A stretch of 50,067 nucleotides of DNA from positions 1 to 50,067 of the forward strand of contig PDQK01000035.1 of NCBI GenBank assembly GCA_002746685.1. Reading direction: 5' to 3'. A program made the translations under genes and the position numbers. Each line of letters begins with the position of its first letter. Position 1 is the first letter of the stretch. This stretch comes from Desulfobulbus propionicus (GTDB lineage: Bacteria; Desulfobacterota; Desulfobulbia; Desulfobulbales; Desulfobulbaceae). The notes under the pieces were generated by a model. It saw only the letters and a program-made list of their open reading frames with translations, made no database searches and had not been told where the DNA came from. Positions 1-9,688 of this stretch are shown one piece after another.

Positions 1-1
1 G

Positions 2-3000
2 GTCTCAGACGAGCTGCTGGATGAGACCATTGAGCATCTTAATCCAAAGCAGCTCAATCGAATGGTGGCAATGCTCACCTCTTCCATACCCCTTGCTATT
101 GACAAGAAAGATGCCGAGCAACTCTCTATAGATGAAAGCCTGCTCAACAGGTTGAAAAACACCAGTAAAGGGCACATCATCGAACAAAGCATTGCTCAAC
201 ACCTTGATGCACAGCAACTACACAATGCTTCTGCAGAACACCAGCTCCCAGCCCAACTTAAAACCCGACTCCAGCAACCTGCCTGGTCCGCCCCCATTTT
301 GGTCTCAACTGCACAGCTGGCTGTTGACCCAGAAGTCAGCGGAAAGGAACCGGACTTTGATCATTTTGATAAAGTGATTAGCGGCTACCAATCTTTGCTT
401 CCAGCAGATAAGCAAGACAAGATTGCTACTCAGGCTGGCGCTCAGATTGCCTCCTTTGAAGATAAAGAGTTAGGCACTTTACTGATCCAACGTTTTAAAG
501 GGTTATTTGGAGATAAACTGTATACTGAAATCGTCAAACACCTGACCGACGATAAGCTGGCAACCCTCACCCAGCAACTCTATCGGTATTCTACCGGCCA
601 GGAAATACTTCCATCCGGAGAGAGCAACGAGACGGTTTCAGCTGCCTATAAACAGCTGATGCAGACGGTAAAGAACATCAAAATGCGCACTGTTGTTGAA
701 ATGCACAAGGATCGTCAACGACAGCAGGAAGAGACCAGGCTTGATACCATAGAAAAAGGTATTCAGTCAATTTTAAGTAACGATCCTAAGGCATTTACGA
801 ACAAACTTGTCAGTCAAGCCCTACCTGAAACTGTTGCGCAATACCTTACCGAGGGCAAAGAAAGGCAGGCCGATACACTTCTCATGCATACTGCGGTGGC
901 GTTGCAGTCTGATTCAATAACCATTCAGCGCAACAGTGCCGTGGCCTTGGCAGAAATTACCCAGCAGCTTGCTCAACAGAGACAGTGGGAGCGTTTGATT
1001 CGTCTTATGCCTGCACTTGAGCAGGCCCTGAAACACTTAGGTAAAGATGAAGAGAGTGTTAAAAAAATAATCACTGCCCTCTCAAAACTTGCACACTACT
1101 ATCTCCAACAGGAAAACTACGAGAAAGCCTATGAGGTTATTCATGCTATTGGACGAATAACCTCAGGTCAAAATGCACATTTCAGTGAGACCGTGCATAA
1201 GCACAGCACTAAGGCATTGGAGCACATCAGCTCAGACGACATATTGAAAAAACTGCTTGAGGTGTACCTGCATGATGAAAAAAAACGGGATAATGCCGGT
1301 AACCTGCTGACTGACCTTGGACGTAAATCAGCCCATTTCCAGTTACAGTATCTGATGAAAAGTGAGAGTCGTTTTGAGCGTAAACTTTTGATCAACCTTA
1401 TCTCTCAAACCGGCCATACTGCCAGCGATGTTTTACTTGATCAGCTTATTCAACCATCACCTTGGTATGTAACCAGAAATATTGTCCGACTACTTGGGGA
1501 GATTGGCTCACCCTCCTTTATTCGCCCCATTAGCCAATTTTTTGATCACAAAGATCTTCGCGTTCAACAGGAAGTGCTTAATACTGCAGTTAAAATTGGT
1601 GGAGAACATATTCATCAATTTCTGCTGCAAGCTTTCAACGAAATGCATGATGGGATTAAAACCAGGGTGGTCCACTACATGGCACAGTACCCCAGTGAGA
1701 CATATGTTCGCCCCTTGCTCGATGTACTTGAGGCCAACCGACCGCTTCAGGGCAAAAATAAGATCCAGTTTCAACTCGCCATTTGCAAAACCTTAGGTAT
1801 CATTGGGGACAGAAGGGCCTTGCAACTCCTGCAAACTGTTGCCCAAAGCAAATCTGTCCTTGGTATTTCAGGGTATAATGATGAAGTTCGAAATGCTGCG
1901 GCAAGGACAATACGACTTATCAGGTCACATGCTCAGGAAGGAAGAGTCCCTCAAACGAAAAAGGAAGTAACTGCAACTCAACAATCTCCTTTATCCACGC
2001 CTGCCCAAAACATTCCATCCATTGCAGAAAAAGAGCAGCACATTTTTCACATGGCTGAGCAGGATAAGAAGGAGCAGGCCAAAGAAGCCTTGTTTGAGCT
2101 GGTTGTTGCCACAGCTAAAGCTGGGGATTATGATAACGCAGAACGGTTACGTGAACGGATTTATGAAATAGACCCCATGGCATTGAGTGAAATTATTCGC
2201 TCTGGTGAAATTATTGAACAAGAAAAATCAGGCGCCATCAATGAAGAGGACTTAACCATATGGGCCCAATTGACGGATGTACTCACCACTGAAGAGTTTC
2301 AAACACTCTACCACGGGCTGATTGAAAAGACTTATACTCCTGAGGAAAGCATAGTAACCCAGGGAGCAAAAAATGATGAGCTCTATTTTATTAATCAGGG
2401 CAGTATAAAGGTTTCCCATCAGGTACAGGAAAAGGAAATTTTCATCACCAGCCTCAATCGGGGTGAGATCATAGGGGAAAACTTTTTTACCCCTTCAATA
2501 TGGACTATCAGCTTAACCGCACTCACCCAGTCTCGTATCTCTGTATTGAAACAGGAAACTCTTGTCAAATGGAAAAACCAATTTCCAGGGCTTGAGAATA
2601 AGCTGAACAGCTTTTATGAGAAAACCAATCAGATCACCAGTATCCTGCAGAAAAAAGGACTTGAGCGTCGTAAGGATGATCGATTCACAATTTCGCGAAA
2701 AATTCAGGTGCAGCCAACAGATTACAACGGTAACGCCATTGGACGAGGATTCCGCGCTGAAATCATAGATATTTCACGCGGTGGACTTGCCTTTGTGATT
2801 CGCATAACCAAAAAAGAAAATACCAAGCTCCTGTTGGGGAGAAACCTCCAGATCGTCCTTCCCATTGGGGGGAAAGCCAACTACCTTTACCTGCCTGGTC
2901 AATCAATAGGTGTGCAGCCTTTTAATGTGTTTGAAAGCGATTATGCGGTTCACTTTACGTTCCATACCCAGCTGGAACAGAAAGTACTCCAGCAGATTTT

Positions 3001-3007
3001 AGGGTAG
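2..3007 (+). CDS. HEAT-repeat protein with cyclic-nucleotide-binding and PilZ domains (5' end outside window)
   Basis: The frame is open from base 2, before the first ATG at 62, and that upstream stretch still reads as protein, so the start lies outside the window. Numbered from the ATG at 62: a long helical region contains HEAT-like repeats at about residues 400-640. A cyclic-nucleotide-binding (CAP_ED) fold follows at about 737-855, with the pattern ELYFINQGSIKVS then GEIIGE. The C-terminus is a PilZ domain with the c-di-GMP signature RRKDDRF (about 868) and DISRGG (about 902). It is probably a cytoplasmic signalling scaffold reading two nucleotide messengers; target and ligands are unknown. 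The next gene starts 40 bases downstream on the same strand, so the two may be co-transcribed. Domain calls are firm; function is inference. Confidence 0.85.
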   Translation, partial: VSDELLDETIEHLNPKQLNRMVAMLTSSIPLAIDKKDAEQLSIDESLLNRLKNTSKGHIIEQSIAQHLDAQQLHNASAEHQLPAQLKTRLQQPAWSAPILVSTAQLAVDPEVSGKEPDFDHFDKVISGYQSLLPADKQDKIATQAGAQIASFEDKELGTLLIQRFKGLFGDKLYTEIVKHLTDDKLATLTQQLYRYSTGQEILPSGESNETVSAAYKQLMQTVKNIKMRTVVEMHKDRQRQQEETRLDTIEKGIQSILSNDPKAFTNKLVSQALPETVAQYLTEGKERQADTLLMHTAVALQSDSITIQRNSAVALAEITQQLAQQRQWERLIRLMPALEQALKHLGKDEESVKKIITALSKLAHYYLQQENYEKAYEVIHAIGRITSGQNAHFSETVHKHSTKALEHISSDDILKKLLEVYLHDEKKRDNAGNLLTDLGRKSAHFQLQYLMKSESRFERKLLINLISQTGHTASDVLLDQLIQPSPWYVTRNIVRLLGEIGSPSFIRPISQFFDHKDLRVQQEVLNTAVKIGGEHIHQFLLQAFNEMHDGIKTRVVHYMAQYPSETYVRPLLDVLEANRPLQGKNKIQFQLAICKTLGIIGDRRALQLLQTVAQSKSVLGISGYNDEVRNAAARTIRLIRSHAQEGRVPQTKKEVTATQQSPLSTPAQNIPSIAEKEQHIFHMAEQDKKEQAKEALFELVVATAKAGDYDNAERLRERIYEIDPMALSEIIRSGEIIEQEKSGAINEEDLTIWAQLTDVLTTEEFQTLYHGLIEKTYTPEESIVTQGAKNDELYFINQGSIKVSHQVQEKEIFITSLNRGEIIGENFFTPSIWTISLTALTQSRISVLKQETLVKWKNQFPGLENKLNSFYEKTNQITSILQKKGLERRKDDRFTISRKIQVQPTDYNGNAIGRGFRAEIIDISRGGLAFVIRITKKENTKLLLGRNLQIVLPIGGKANYLYLPGQSIGVQPFNVFESDYAVHFTFHTQLEQKVLQQILG

Positions 3008-3047
3008 TCCCCCCTAAAGAACCTCCCTCAAAAGGAACTGTGTATCC

Positions 3048-4808
3048 ATGCCGGATGCTATAAGCAACTTTTACACTCAACATCTTCCCGACTCAACGTT
3101 CAATGGTGCCATGCTTGTTGCAGAGTGTCCCTTCTGCAAGAAAAAAGGGGTAGCGGGAAAAATTACCGTTTTGCTTAATCCAGAGCATTACTTTCACGGC
3201 TACTTCAGGTGCCCAAACAGCTGTTCCAGCGGCGGCTTTCCCATCTACTTTGCCAAACAGCTGGCAATTCCCCTTGCTCAGGTTCCAGGGGCTGATCCTG
3301 ACCGGGAATATGTCGGACGCGAAATCGATTATCCACCTAAAAACATCAATCAGGACGTGGTTGATTTTCACGATAAACTTACTCCTGAATTACGGGAAGA
3401 GTTTCAACATCACTCTATATCAAGGGAAATACTTAGCCAGTTACAGATTGGGTATAATGGTCGCTACCTTGTTTTTCCTTACGAGCAATACGATGGTAAT
3501 TATTATGCTGCACGCTGCGTTCACCCTGACAAATATGAAGACTCTTTTTGGCTTGGAGACCAACGCTTTGTAGAAAACAAAACGCGCATTTTTAACCTGC
3601 CAGAAATTGACCGTTGTGAAAACGGCAGTCTGCTGGTGGTGGAAGGAGAAAAGAATCTACTCGCACTCAAAAGCCTTGGCCTGCCGGGGATAGCGGTTTC
3701 CTCAGCAGCCGAGCTTGAGATGATTGATCCGCGAGTGCTTGAGTGGGTCCGAACGCTCTTTGTTTGGGTTGACAATACTGCTGAATCTGCAAAGGCAGCA
3801 CGATCTTTTGCTACAATGGCAGGGTATAAAGTTCGGCTGGTCTCGTGGCAGGATACTCACCCACGCAAGTATAGCGCATGGAAAATGGCAGAAGAGAGCG
3901 GGCGACAATTTAAGCAAATCGCTTTTGAAATGATTCGCTCGGCTAAGGCGTTTTCTCCTTTTGTCACCCCAACAAGTGAATACAACCTTTTTGCTAGCAA
4001 GCTTGCAATGCTTTCTGACCCTGCAAGACAAAAAATTGCCACTGGTTTTCCATCCTTTGATAAGGCTTTGGGAAATCTGCAGGGAATCTCCATCATGGGA
4101 GGAACGCCGAAGGCTGGAAAATCCTGTTTTTTCATCCAGATTGCCACAGAGCTTGGACGTCAGAAGGTTCCGGTGATCTACTATGATTTTGAAAATGGCA
4201 AGCAAAATATCTACCTGCGTACCCTTTCCAGGTGGGCACAGGTAAGGGTTGACGACCTTACTGCCGGCAACCACACTGATGAAGAAAAGCAACGAGTGAG
4301 TGAGGCTCACAAGGAGTTGCAACAGTCTTTTCGCTGGCTGCGGGTCGTCAATGACCGCTCATTAACCCCGGAAATAATGCGCCGGCATATTGATTTCCTG
4401 CGCCATGAAGCCAATGCTGAACACGTGGTGGTGGTAATCGACAGCCTGCATAAGCTGCCCTTTAAAGATTTAACCAAAAGACGCTCTGGTATAGACGGCT
4501 GGCTGCGTCAGCTGGAGGCTATCCGAGATGAACTGGGGGTTGCTTTTCTGGTCATATCTGAACTGAACCGTGGAAAGGACGGACAGTTTGAACGCCAACC
4601 GCAGTTGGGTTCATTTAAAGGTTCCGGTGATATTGCCTATTCCGCTGATAACGCGCTGGTCTTTCTCCCTGAGTGGGAGCCCTTTGATGCAACTCCCCCT
4701 GAGCAGCGGATTAACAAGCTGTGGATGGTTGCCAGCCGGGAGCACTCCCCCGGCTTAATAGCGGCTTACCGCCTGGATTTCCCTTACTGGGGGTTTGTGG
4801 AGCAGTAA
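3048..4808 (+). CDS. Primase-helicase: zinc finger, TOPRIM and DnaB/RecA-type ATPase (Twinkle/T7 gp4-like)
   Basis: This 586-residue protein combines the modules of a phage-type primase-helicase. A zinc-ribbon-like N-terminus has Cys27, Cys30, Cys55 and Cys59. A TOPRIM domain follows, with VEGEKN (Glu199, Glu201) and FVWVDNT (Asp242). A RecA/DnaB-like ATPase comes last, with Walker A GGTPKAGKS (Lys358), Walker B VVVVIDS (Asp465) and a late SELNRG segment. The usual TOPRIM Asp-x-Asp pair is Asp-Asn-Thr here, so primase activity may be reduced or lost. A purine-rich AAAAGGAA sits just before the ATG. There is no phage gene nearby, and the flanking genes look chromosomal. It could act in replication restart, replication of a resident element, or repair. 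Architecture is clear; role is unknown. Confidence 0.85.
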   Translation: MPDAISNFYTQHLPDSTFNGAMLVAECPFCKKKGVAGKITVLLNPEHYFHGYFRCPNSCSSGGFPIYFAKQLAIPLAQVPGADPDREYVGREIDYPPKNINQDVVDFHDKLTPELREEFQHHSISREILSQLQIGYNGRYLVFPYEQYDGNYYAARCVHPDKYEDSFWLGDQRFVENKTRIFNLPEIDRCENGSLLVVEGEKNLLALKSLGLPGIAVSSAAELEMIDPRVLEWVRTLFVWVDNTAESAKAARSFATMAGYKVRLVSWQDTHPRKYSAWKMAEESGRQFKQIAFEMIRSAKAFSPFVTPTSEYNLFASKLAMLSDPARQKIATGFPSFDKALGNLQGISIMGGTPKAGKSCFFIQIATELGRQKVPVIYYDFENGKQNIYLRTLSRWAQVRVDDLTAGNHTDEEKQRVSEAHKELQQSFRWLRVVNDRSLTPEIMRRHIDFLRHEANAEHVVVVIDSLHKLPFKDLTKRRSGIDGWLRQLEAIRDELGVAFLVISELNRGKDGQFERQPQLGSFKGSGDIAYSADNALVFLPEWEPFDATPPEQRINKLWMVASREHSPGLIAAYRLDFPYWGFVEQ

Positions 4809-4818
4809 AACTCTTGTG

Positions 4819-6141
4819 TTACAGTAGGTTACGACACCACTGCTTATGCGACTCTAATGCCTGTTTTGCTCTGAACATACCTCGGTCTTTTTTGCGCATC
4901 TTTTTTGTGAGTGGGGGAAACAGGCCAAAATTCACATTGCTGGGTTGAAAATGATTCGGGTCTGACATGGTGAGATGAGTAATTAACGCTCCCAGTGCAG
5001 TATTGGAGGGAGGAGGTTTCGGCAACTGGTTTTGATTCAGTAATCCTGCCACATTGATCCCTGCGAGCAGCCCCATGGCTGCACTTTCCACATATCCCTC
5101 TACCCCGGAAAGTTGACCGGCTATAAATAATCCAGGCTGCTGCTTCATTTGCAGCCAGGGGTCAAGCAAAGCCGGAGCACAAATAAATGTATTACGATGG
5201 ATGGAACCCATACGCAGAAATTCTGCCTGCTCAAGCCCTGGGATAGACCGGAATACACGACGTTGCTCGTTATACTTCAACTTAGTTTGAAACCCAACCA
5301 GGTTATACATGGTACCAGCTCGGTTTTCTGCCCGTAGCTGCACCACCGCATGAAATCGTTCACCTGTAACAGGATGGTCCAACCCCACGGGCTTCATTGG
5401 CCCAAACCTCAGTGTATCCACACCGCGACCGCCCATAACCTCAATGGGTAAACACCCCTCAAAATACTTTTCCTGCTCAAATGCTTTCAGCGGCACAGTT
5501 TCAGCGCTCATGAGGAGTTGATAAAAATGGTCATATTCCTCCTCGCTCATAGGGCAATTCAGGTAATCTCCTGGTCCTTCATCATCCCAGCGCGATTTCT
5601 GATAGATAATATCCCGGTTCAGACTCTCTGCATCCACGATGGGAGCAATGGCATCGTAAAAGGCCAGCTTCTCCCCGGTAATCTCAACAAGCTGGGCAGT
5701 GAGTTTCTCTGAGCTCAGTGGTCCCGTGCTCATGATTGCAGGCTCTTTTGTGGTATCCGGGAGCGTTACCACTTCTTCTCTGACAAGCTGAATATGCGGG
5801 TGCTGCCCGATAACAGCAGTAATATATGCCGCAAAAAGGTGGCGATCCACAGCCAACGCCTTTCCAGCAGGAACCGAGGAGTGCCTGGCAGCTTTCATGA
5901 TTAACGAATCGAGCTGGCGCATCTCTTCTTTAAGCAAACCAACTGAGGAATCAACGGCATTGGCACGAAAGGAGTTGGAGCAAACCAGCTCCGCCAACTG
6001 ATCCGACTCGTGGGCAGGACTGAAACGAGCAGGCTTCATCTCATAGAGTGTAACCTGAATATCTCTTTCAGCCAGCTGAAATGCAGCCTCGCAGCCGGCC
6101 AGACCGCCACCGATAACGGTTACTTTTTTCCCGGTTACCAA
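4819..6141 (-). CDS. trmFO: Methylenetetrahydrofolate-tRNA-(uracil-54-C5)-methyltransferase
   Basis: TrmFO makes ribothymidine at position 54 of tRNA, taking the carbon from methylenetetrahydrofolate and the electrons from FAD and NAD(P)H. The 440-residue protein has the normal length for the family. The N-terminus carries the FAD-binding loop VIGGGLAGCEAA. The hallmark CSNSFRA gives Cys54, and Cys230 in FEGCLPIE matches the second functional cysteine of the family. Conserved RFGPMKPVGL and GQLSGVEGYVESAA segments are also present. The start overlaps the last codons of the upstream lipoprotein gene by 7 bases, which suggests translational coupling. It converges on the primase-helicase gene with a 10-base gap. 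Identification is secure. Confidence 0.97.
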   Translation of the reverse strand: MVTGKKVTVIGGGLAGCEAAFQLAERDIQVTLYEMKPARFSPAHESDQLAELVCSNSFRANAVDSSVGLLKEEMRQLDSLIMKAARHSSVPAGKALAVDRHLFAAYITAVIGQHPHIQLVREEVVTLPDTTKEPAIMSTGPLSSEKLTAQLVEITGEKLAFYDAIAPIVDAESLNRDIIYQKSRWDDEGPGDYLNCPMSEEEYDHFYQLLMSAETVPLKAFEQEKYFEGCLPIEVMGGRGVDTLRFGPMKPVGLDHPVTGERFHAVVQLRAENRAGTMYNLVGFQTKLKYNEQRRVFRSIPGLEQAEFLRMGSIHRNTFICAPALLDPWLQMKQQPGLFIAGQLSGVEGYVESAAMGLLAGINVAGLLNQNQLPKPPPSNTALGALITHLTMSDPNHFQPSNVNFGLFPPLTKKMRKKDRGMFRAKQALESHKQWCRNLL

Positions 6142-6659
6142 TCTATCTGTACCTCAACAGTTCTTCTTCCCCATTCCAACGCCTGCTGGTGGGAGTCAAA
6201 AAAAAGATCAATCCTTTTCGGGCCTTTTATAGCTCCACCACGATCCGCTACAACACCCCAGCCATAGCCTGGAACATACATCCGTGTTCCAAAGGGATAA
6301 TACTTTGTATCAGCAGCAATGGTGCCATCTTTCTGAAACCACAGCCATGGGAGCATAGTCCGCACAGGGATCATCCAGGGGTGGGTAAGTGAATCACCCG
6401 AAAACAAGCCTGGTGTTGGCTCGACAGGGTTGGTGTTTGATGCTGTTTTGCCTGTATAGGGTGCACCTGTACGGGGACCAGCGTTGACATATTTGTTCCA
6501 GAAATCCAGCTTAAGAAACAACCAACGGCCCCGCTCCCACGAACAGCATTGTCCACAACCGCAATAGGCAGTGGTTTCCATGATGCGGGCGTCATGGCGT
6601 GCACAACTGCACAGGAATGTGCAACTCAAAAGAAAACAGATAAGCAAAAAACGTCGCAT
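6135..6659 (-). CDS. 3D-domain (double-psi beta-barrel) lipoprotein
   Basis: A 174-residue exported protein with a hydrophobic leader ending in the lipobox-like LCSC, so it is probably lipidated at Cys19 and anchored in the outer membrane. Early in the mature part is the cysteine cluster TTAYCGCGQCC. The C-terminal half has the 3D-domain pattern FGTRMYVPGYGWGVVADRGG followed by KRIDLFF, as in MltA-like and YabE-like cell-wall proteins; the aspartates in ADRGG and RIDLFF are present. By family, a role in peptidoglycan turnover is likely, but no catalytic activity can be proved here. Its end overlaps the trmFO start by 7 bases. The upstream gene, ahcY, ends 57 bases earlier on the same strand. 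Confidence 0.85.
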   Translation of the reverse strand: MRRFLLICFLLSCTFLCSCARHDARIMETTAYCGCGQCCSWERGRWLFLKLDFWNKYVNAGPRTGAPYTGKTASNTNPVEPTPGLFSGDSLTHPWMIPVRTMLPWLWFQKDGTIAADTKYYPFGTRMYVPGYGWGVVADRGGAIKGPKRIDLFFDSHQQALEWGRRTVEVQIDW

Positions 6660-6716
6660 AAAAAAAAGCAGGATACCTTGTGATACCCTGCCCTGAATGA
6701 AAAGAATGAAACAGTA

Positions 6717-8003
6717 TTAATACCTGTAATACTCAGGCTTGAAAGGCCCTTTTATCTGAACCCCGATGTAGTCGGCCTGCTCTTTGGTGAGCGTGGTTAA
6801 CTGTGCCCCAATCTTCTTTAAATGGAGGGTAGCCACTTTTTCATCCAGCTCTTTAGGTAAAAAGTACACCTTGTTGTCATATTTTTCTTCGTTATTCCAC
6901 AGCTCAATCTGGGCAAGCACCTGGTTAGCAAAAGAGTTGCTCATAACAAAGCTTGGGTGACCGGTTGCACAGCCAAGATTTACCAGGCGTCCTTCTGCCA
7001 GCACGATGATGCGTTTGCCGTCAGGGAAAATGACATGATCAACCTGGGGCTTGATATTTTCCCACACCAGCTCACGTATCCCTGCAATGTCTATCTCTGA
7101 ATCAAAATGACCAATGTTGCATACAATGGCCTGATCCTTCATCATATCCATGTGTTCACGGGTAATAACGCGCAGGTTTCCAGTGCAGGTAACAAAAATG
7201 TCACCTAGTGGTGCAGCCTCTTCCATGGTGACGACACGGTAGCCCTCCATGGCTGCCTGGAGCGCACAGATCGGGTCGATTTCAGTGACCAGTACGGTGG
7301 CACCCATGCCGCGAAGCGCCTGAGCACATCCTTTACCCACATCGCCATACCCTGCAACAACCCCAATTTTACCAGCAACCATAACATCTGTACCGCGCTT
7401 GATCCCATCAATAAGAGATTCACGGCAGCCATACAGGTTATCAAATTTGGACTTGGTAACAGAATCATTAACGTTGATCGCAGGCGCAAGCAAGGCACCT
7501 TCAGCAGCCATTTCGTTGAGCCGCAATACACCGGTGGTGGTTTCCTCGGAGATGCCCTTTACCTCTTTCATCAGCTCTGGGTATTTTTGGTGCATTACCA
7601 GCGTCAGGTCGCCTCCATCATCAAGGATCATGTTGGGCCGCCAGTCATCCGGACCAAAAATAGTCTGATCAATACACCACCAGAATTCTTCTTCCGTTTC
7701 TCCTTTCCAGGCAAAGGTGGGAATGCCGGCTGCAGCAACTGCGGCAGCGGCATGATCCTGGGTAGAAAAAATATTACATGAAGACCAGCGGAGCTCAGAA
7801 CCCAGATCTACCAAGGTTTCCATAAGCACCGCTGTCTGGATAGTCATGTGCAGGCAACCAGCAATCCTCGCTCCTTTGAGTGGCTGCTCCTTGCGGTATT
7901 CTTCACGGATAGCCATTAATCCGGGCATTTCTGTTTCAGCAATGGCAATCTCTTTTCTGCCCCACTCAACAAGCCCCATATCTGCAACTTTATAATCTGT
8001 CAT
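6717..8003 (-). CDS. ahcY: S-adenosylhomocysteine hydrolase
   Basis: This enzyme cleaves S-adenosylhomocysteine to adenosine and homocysteine, clearing the inhibitory product of SAM-dependent methylation. Diagnostic stretches are [16 protein letters not shown], the substrate segment [15 protein letters not shown], the NAD-binding [10 protein letters not shown], and a C-terminus ending KPEYYRY, as is normal for the family. The frame could open at a GTG at 8024, but the ATG at 8003 has an AGGAG ribosome-binding site seven bases upstream and gives the usual N-terminus, so I chose it. metK ends 58 bases upstream on the same strand, so the SAM-making and SAH-removing enzymes are probably one operon. 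A short hairpin (GTATAG/CTATAC, around 8026-8043) lies in the gap but lacks a T-tract. Confidence 0.97.
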   Translation of the reverse strand: MTDYKVADMGLVEWGRKEIAIAETEMPGLMAIREEYRKEQPLKGARIAGCLHMTIQTAVLMETLVDLGSELRWSSCNIFSTQDHAAAAVAAAGIPTFAWKGETEEEFWWCIDQTIFGPDDWRPNMILDDGGDLTLVMHQKYPELMKEVKGISEETTTGVLRLNEMAAEGALLAPAINVNDSVTKSKFDNLYGCRESLIDGIKRGTDVMVAGKIGVVAGYGDVGKGCAQALRGMGATVLVTEIDPICALQAAMEGYRVVTMEEAAPLGDIFVTCTGNLRVITREHMDMMKDQAIVCNIGHFDSEIDIAGIRELVWENIKPQVDHVIFPDGKRIIVLAEGRLVNLGCATGHPSFVMSNSFANQVLAQIELWNNEEKYDNKVYFLPKELDEKVATLHLKKIGAQLTTLTKEQADYIGVQIKGPFKPEYYRY

Positions 8004-8061
8004 ATTGTACTCCTGCACCAACACGTATAGTGCTCTCTATACTCCACTTTTTTATCTCTAT

Positions 8062-9225
8062 CTAGATACCTGCAGCATCACGCAGGGCGTCAACCTTGTC
8101 TGTCTGCTCCCAGGTGAATTCAGGCAGCTCCCTGCCAAAATGACCGTAAGCAGCAGTATTTCGGTAAATAGGCCGTAACAGGTCGAGTTGCTGTACAATA
8201 GCCTTTGGTCGTAAATCAAAAACCTGCTGAATGACTTCGATCAATCTTTTATCGCTCACCACACCGGTGCCAAAGGTTTTCACAAAAATTGATACAGGCT
8301 GTGAAATACCAATGGCATAGGCGACCTGCACCTCCACCTCTTTGGCCAACCCTGCAGCCACGATATTTTTAGCAACATAGCGTCCCATGTATGCTGAGGA
8401 GCGATCAACTTTAGATGGATCCTTACCAGAGAAAGCACCCCCGCCATGTGAGCCCCTGCCACCATAGGAATCAACGATAATCTTTCGCCCGGTCACACCG
8501 CAATCACCAACAGGGCCGCCAATAACAAACCTTCCGGTGGGATTGATAAAATATTTTGTATTGGCATCAACCATGTCTGCCGGCAGGATAGGTTTGATGA
8601 TCTCCTCCATCACCCCTTCTGTCAAATCAGCATGGACAATATCCGGGCTGTGCTGCGTGGAAAGCACAACTGCTTCAATTCGCTTAGCCACATCATCTTC
8701 ATATTCAATGGTGACCTGGCTTTTTGCATCGGGCCTGAGCCAGGGGAGCACACCTGTTTTACGTATTTCAGCCTGGCGCATCACCAAGCGATGAGCATAG
8801 GTGATAGGCATGGGCATTAATACATCGGTTTCATCACAGGCATAGCCAAACATCAACCCCTGATCACCAGCACCTTGATCAAGATCCAGGCCGCTCCCTT
8901 CATCGACGCCCATGGCGATGTCTGCAGACTGTTTATCAATGGAGGTCATAACAGCGCAGGATTGCCAGTCAAACCCCATGTCAGAGGAGTTATACCCAAT
9001 ATCTTTTATGGTTTGGCGAACGATCTCAGGCATATCAACCCAGGCTGAGGTGGTAATCTCACCAGCGATGAGCGCCATACCGGTGGTAACCAGGCTTTCG
9101 CAGGCGACCCGAGCATGTTTATCTTGATCGAGGATTCCATCTAAAATGGCATCTGATATTTGATCGGCAACCTTATCAGGATGTCCTTCTGATACGGACT
9201 CTGAAGTAAATAAGTGTTGTGACAT
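8062..9225 (-). CDS. metK: S-adenosylmethionine synthetase
   Basis: MetK makes S-adenosylmethionine from methionine and ATP. The 387-residue protein starts with the canonical [17 protein letters not shown] motif. It also has the ATP/metal-binding [12 protein letters not shown] hexapeptide region and the P-loop-like [19 protein letters not shown]. An AGGAG ribosome-binding site lies about eight bases before the ATG. The gene leads the probable metK-ahcY operon, which may continue into the 3D lipoprotein and trmFO. The 235-base upstream region contains its promoter, but I could not identify a known SAM riboswitch there. Identification is secure. Confidence 0.98.
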   Translation of the reverse strand: MSQHLFTSESVSEGHPDKVADQISDAILDGILDQDKHARVACESLVTTGMALIAGEITTSAWVDMPEIVRQTIKDIGYNSSDMGFDWQSCAVMTSIDKQSADIAMGVDEGSGLDLDQGAGDQGLMFGYACDETDVLMPMPITYAHRLVMRQAEIRKTGVLPWLRPDAKSQVTIEYEDDVAKRIEAVVLSTQHSPDIVHADLTEGVMEEIIKPILPADMVDANTKYFINPTGRFVIGGPVGDCGVTGRKIIVDSYGGRGSHGGGAFSGKDPSKVDRSSAYMGRYVAKNIVAAGLAKEVEVQVAYAIGISQPVSIFVKTFGTGVVSDKRLIEVIQQVFDLRPKAIVQQLDLLRPIYRNTAAYGHFGRELPEFTWEQTDKVDALRDAAGI

Positions 9226-9460
9226 AATATTTTTTCTCCTGTATGGAGGATGAGAGATTGGACAATGTATGATTATTTTCTAGTAAAAACCAACTAAAAA
9301 ACGGTATACTCTACTGCGTTATATTAAGTAATTCAACCAAAACATAACACACTTTACTAACATCGCCATATCAACAACATAGGTTAAGTTTCAACGTATC
9401 TTACATCAGCCAGATGGTTAACGTAACAGCCAGTCACGCATCCCGGAAAGTAACCTTACA

Positions 9461-9688
9461 ATGAAGATACTTCGTCTTTTTTCCTACCTTTTTATGGGAT
9501 TCACCTTTCCGCTCTTCTGGATGTACCACGCTGCCGGGTTATGGTCATTCCTGTACAAGCCCATTCAGTTGCTTTTGCAGCTTGAAAATAATGGCTGGCC
9601 AAGCTTTATTACAGCATTTCTTCTTTATGCAGCAGGTATTGCTGTGCTTGAGCTTATCTTTAGACTGCTCAAAAACGCTCACCCCTGA
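9461..9688 (+). CDS. Small hypothetical membrane protein with two predicted transmembrane helices
   Basis: A 75-residue ORF starting with ATG. It has two hydrophobic segments, about residues 6-35 and 48-68, separated by a short polar loop (LENNGWPS), and ends in a basic tail. It lies alone on the plus strand between metK (divergent) and fabL (convergent), overlapping the last codons of fabL by 10 bases. The ribosome-binding site is weak (GGAAAG, about ten bases upstream). I recognise no family. The bipartite membrane character and free-standing position argue that it is real, but its size makes it uncertain. Confidence 0.5.
   Translation: MKILRLFSYLFMGFTFPLFWMYHAAGLWSFLYKPIQLLLQLENNGWPSFITAFLLYAAGIAVLELIFRLLKNAHP

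Noticed and set aside
3702..4322. Antisense ORF inside the primase-helicase gene
   Set aside because: Overlaps the Walker A and TOPRIM coding region; no independent support.
8004..8061. Possible SAH riboswitch between metK and ahcY
   Set aside because: The gap is only 58 bases, with one small hairpin that does not resemble the SAH aptamer.
9226..9460. Possible SAM riboswitch upstream of metK
   Set aside because: I looked for SAM-I and SAM-II-like cores on the minus strand and could not match conserved sequence or pairing; a covariance search would be decisive.
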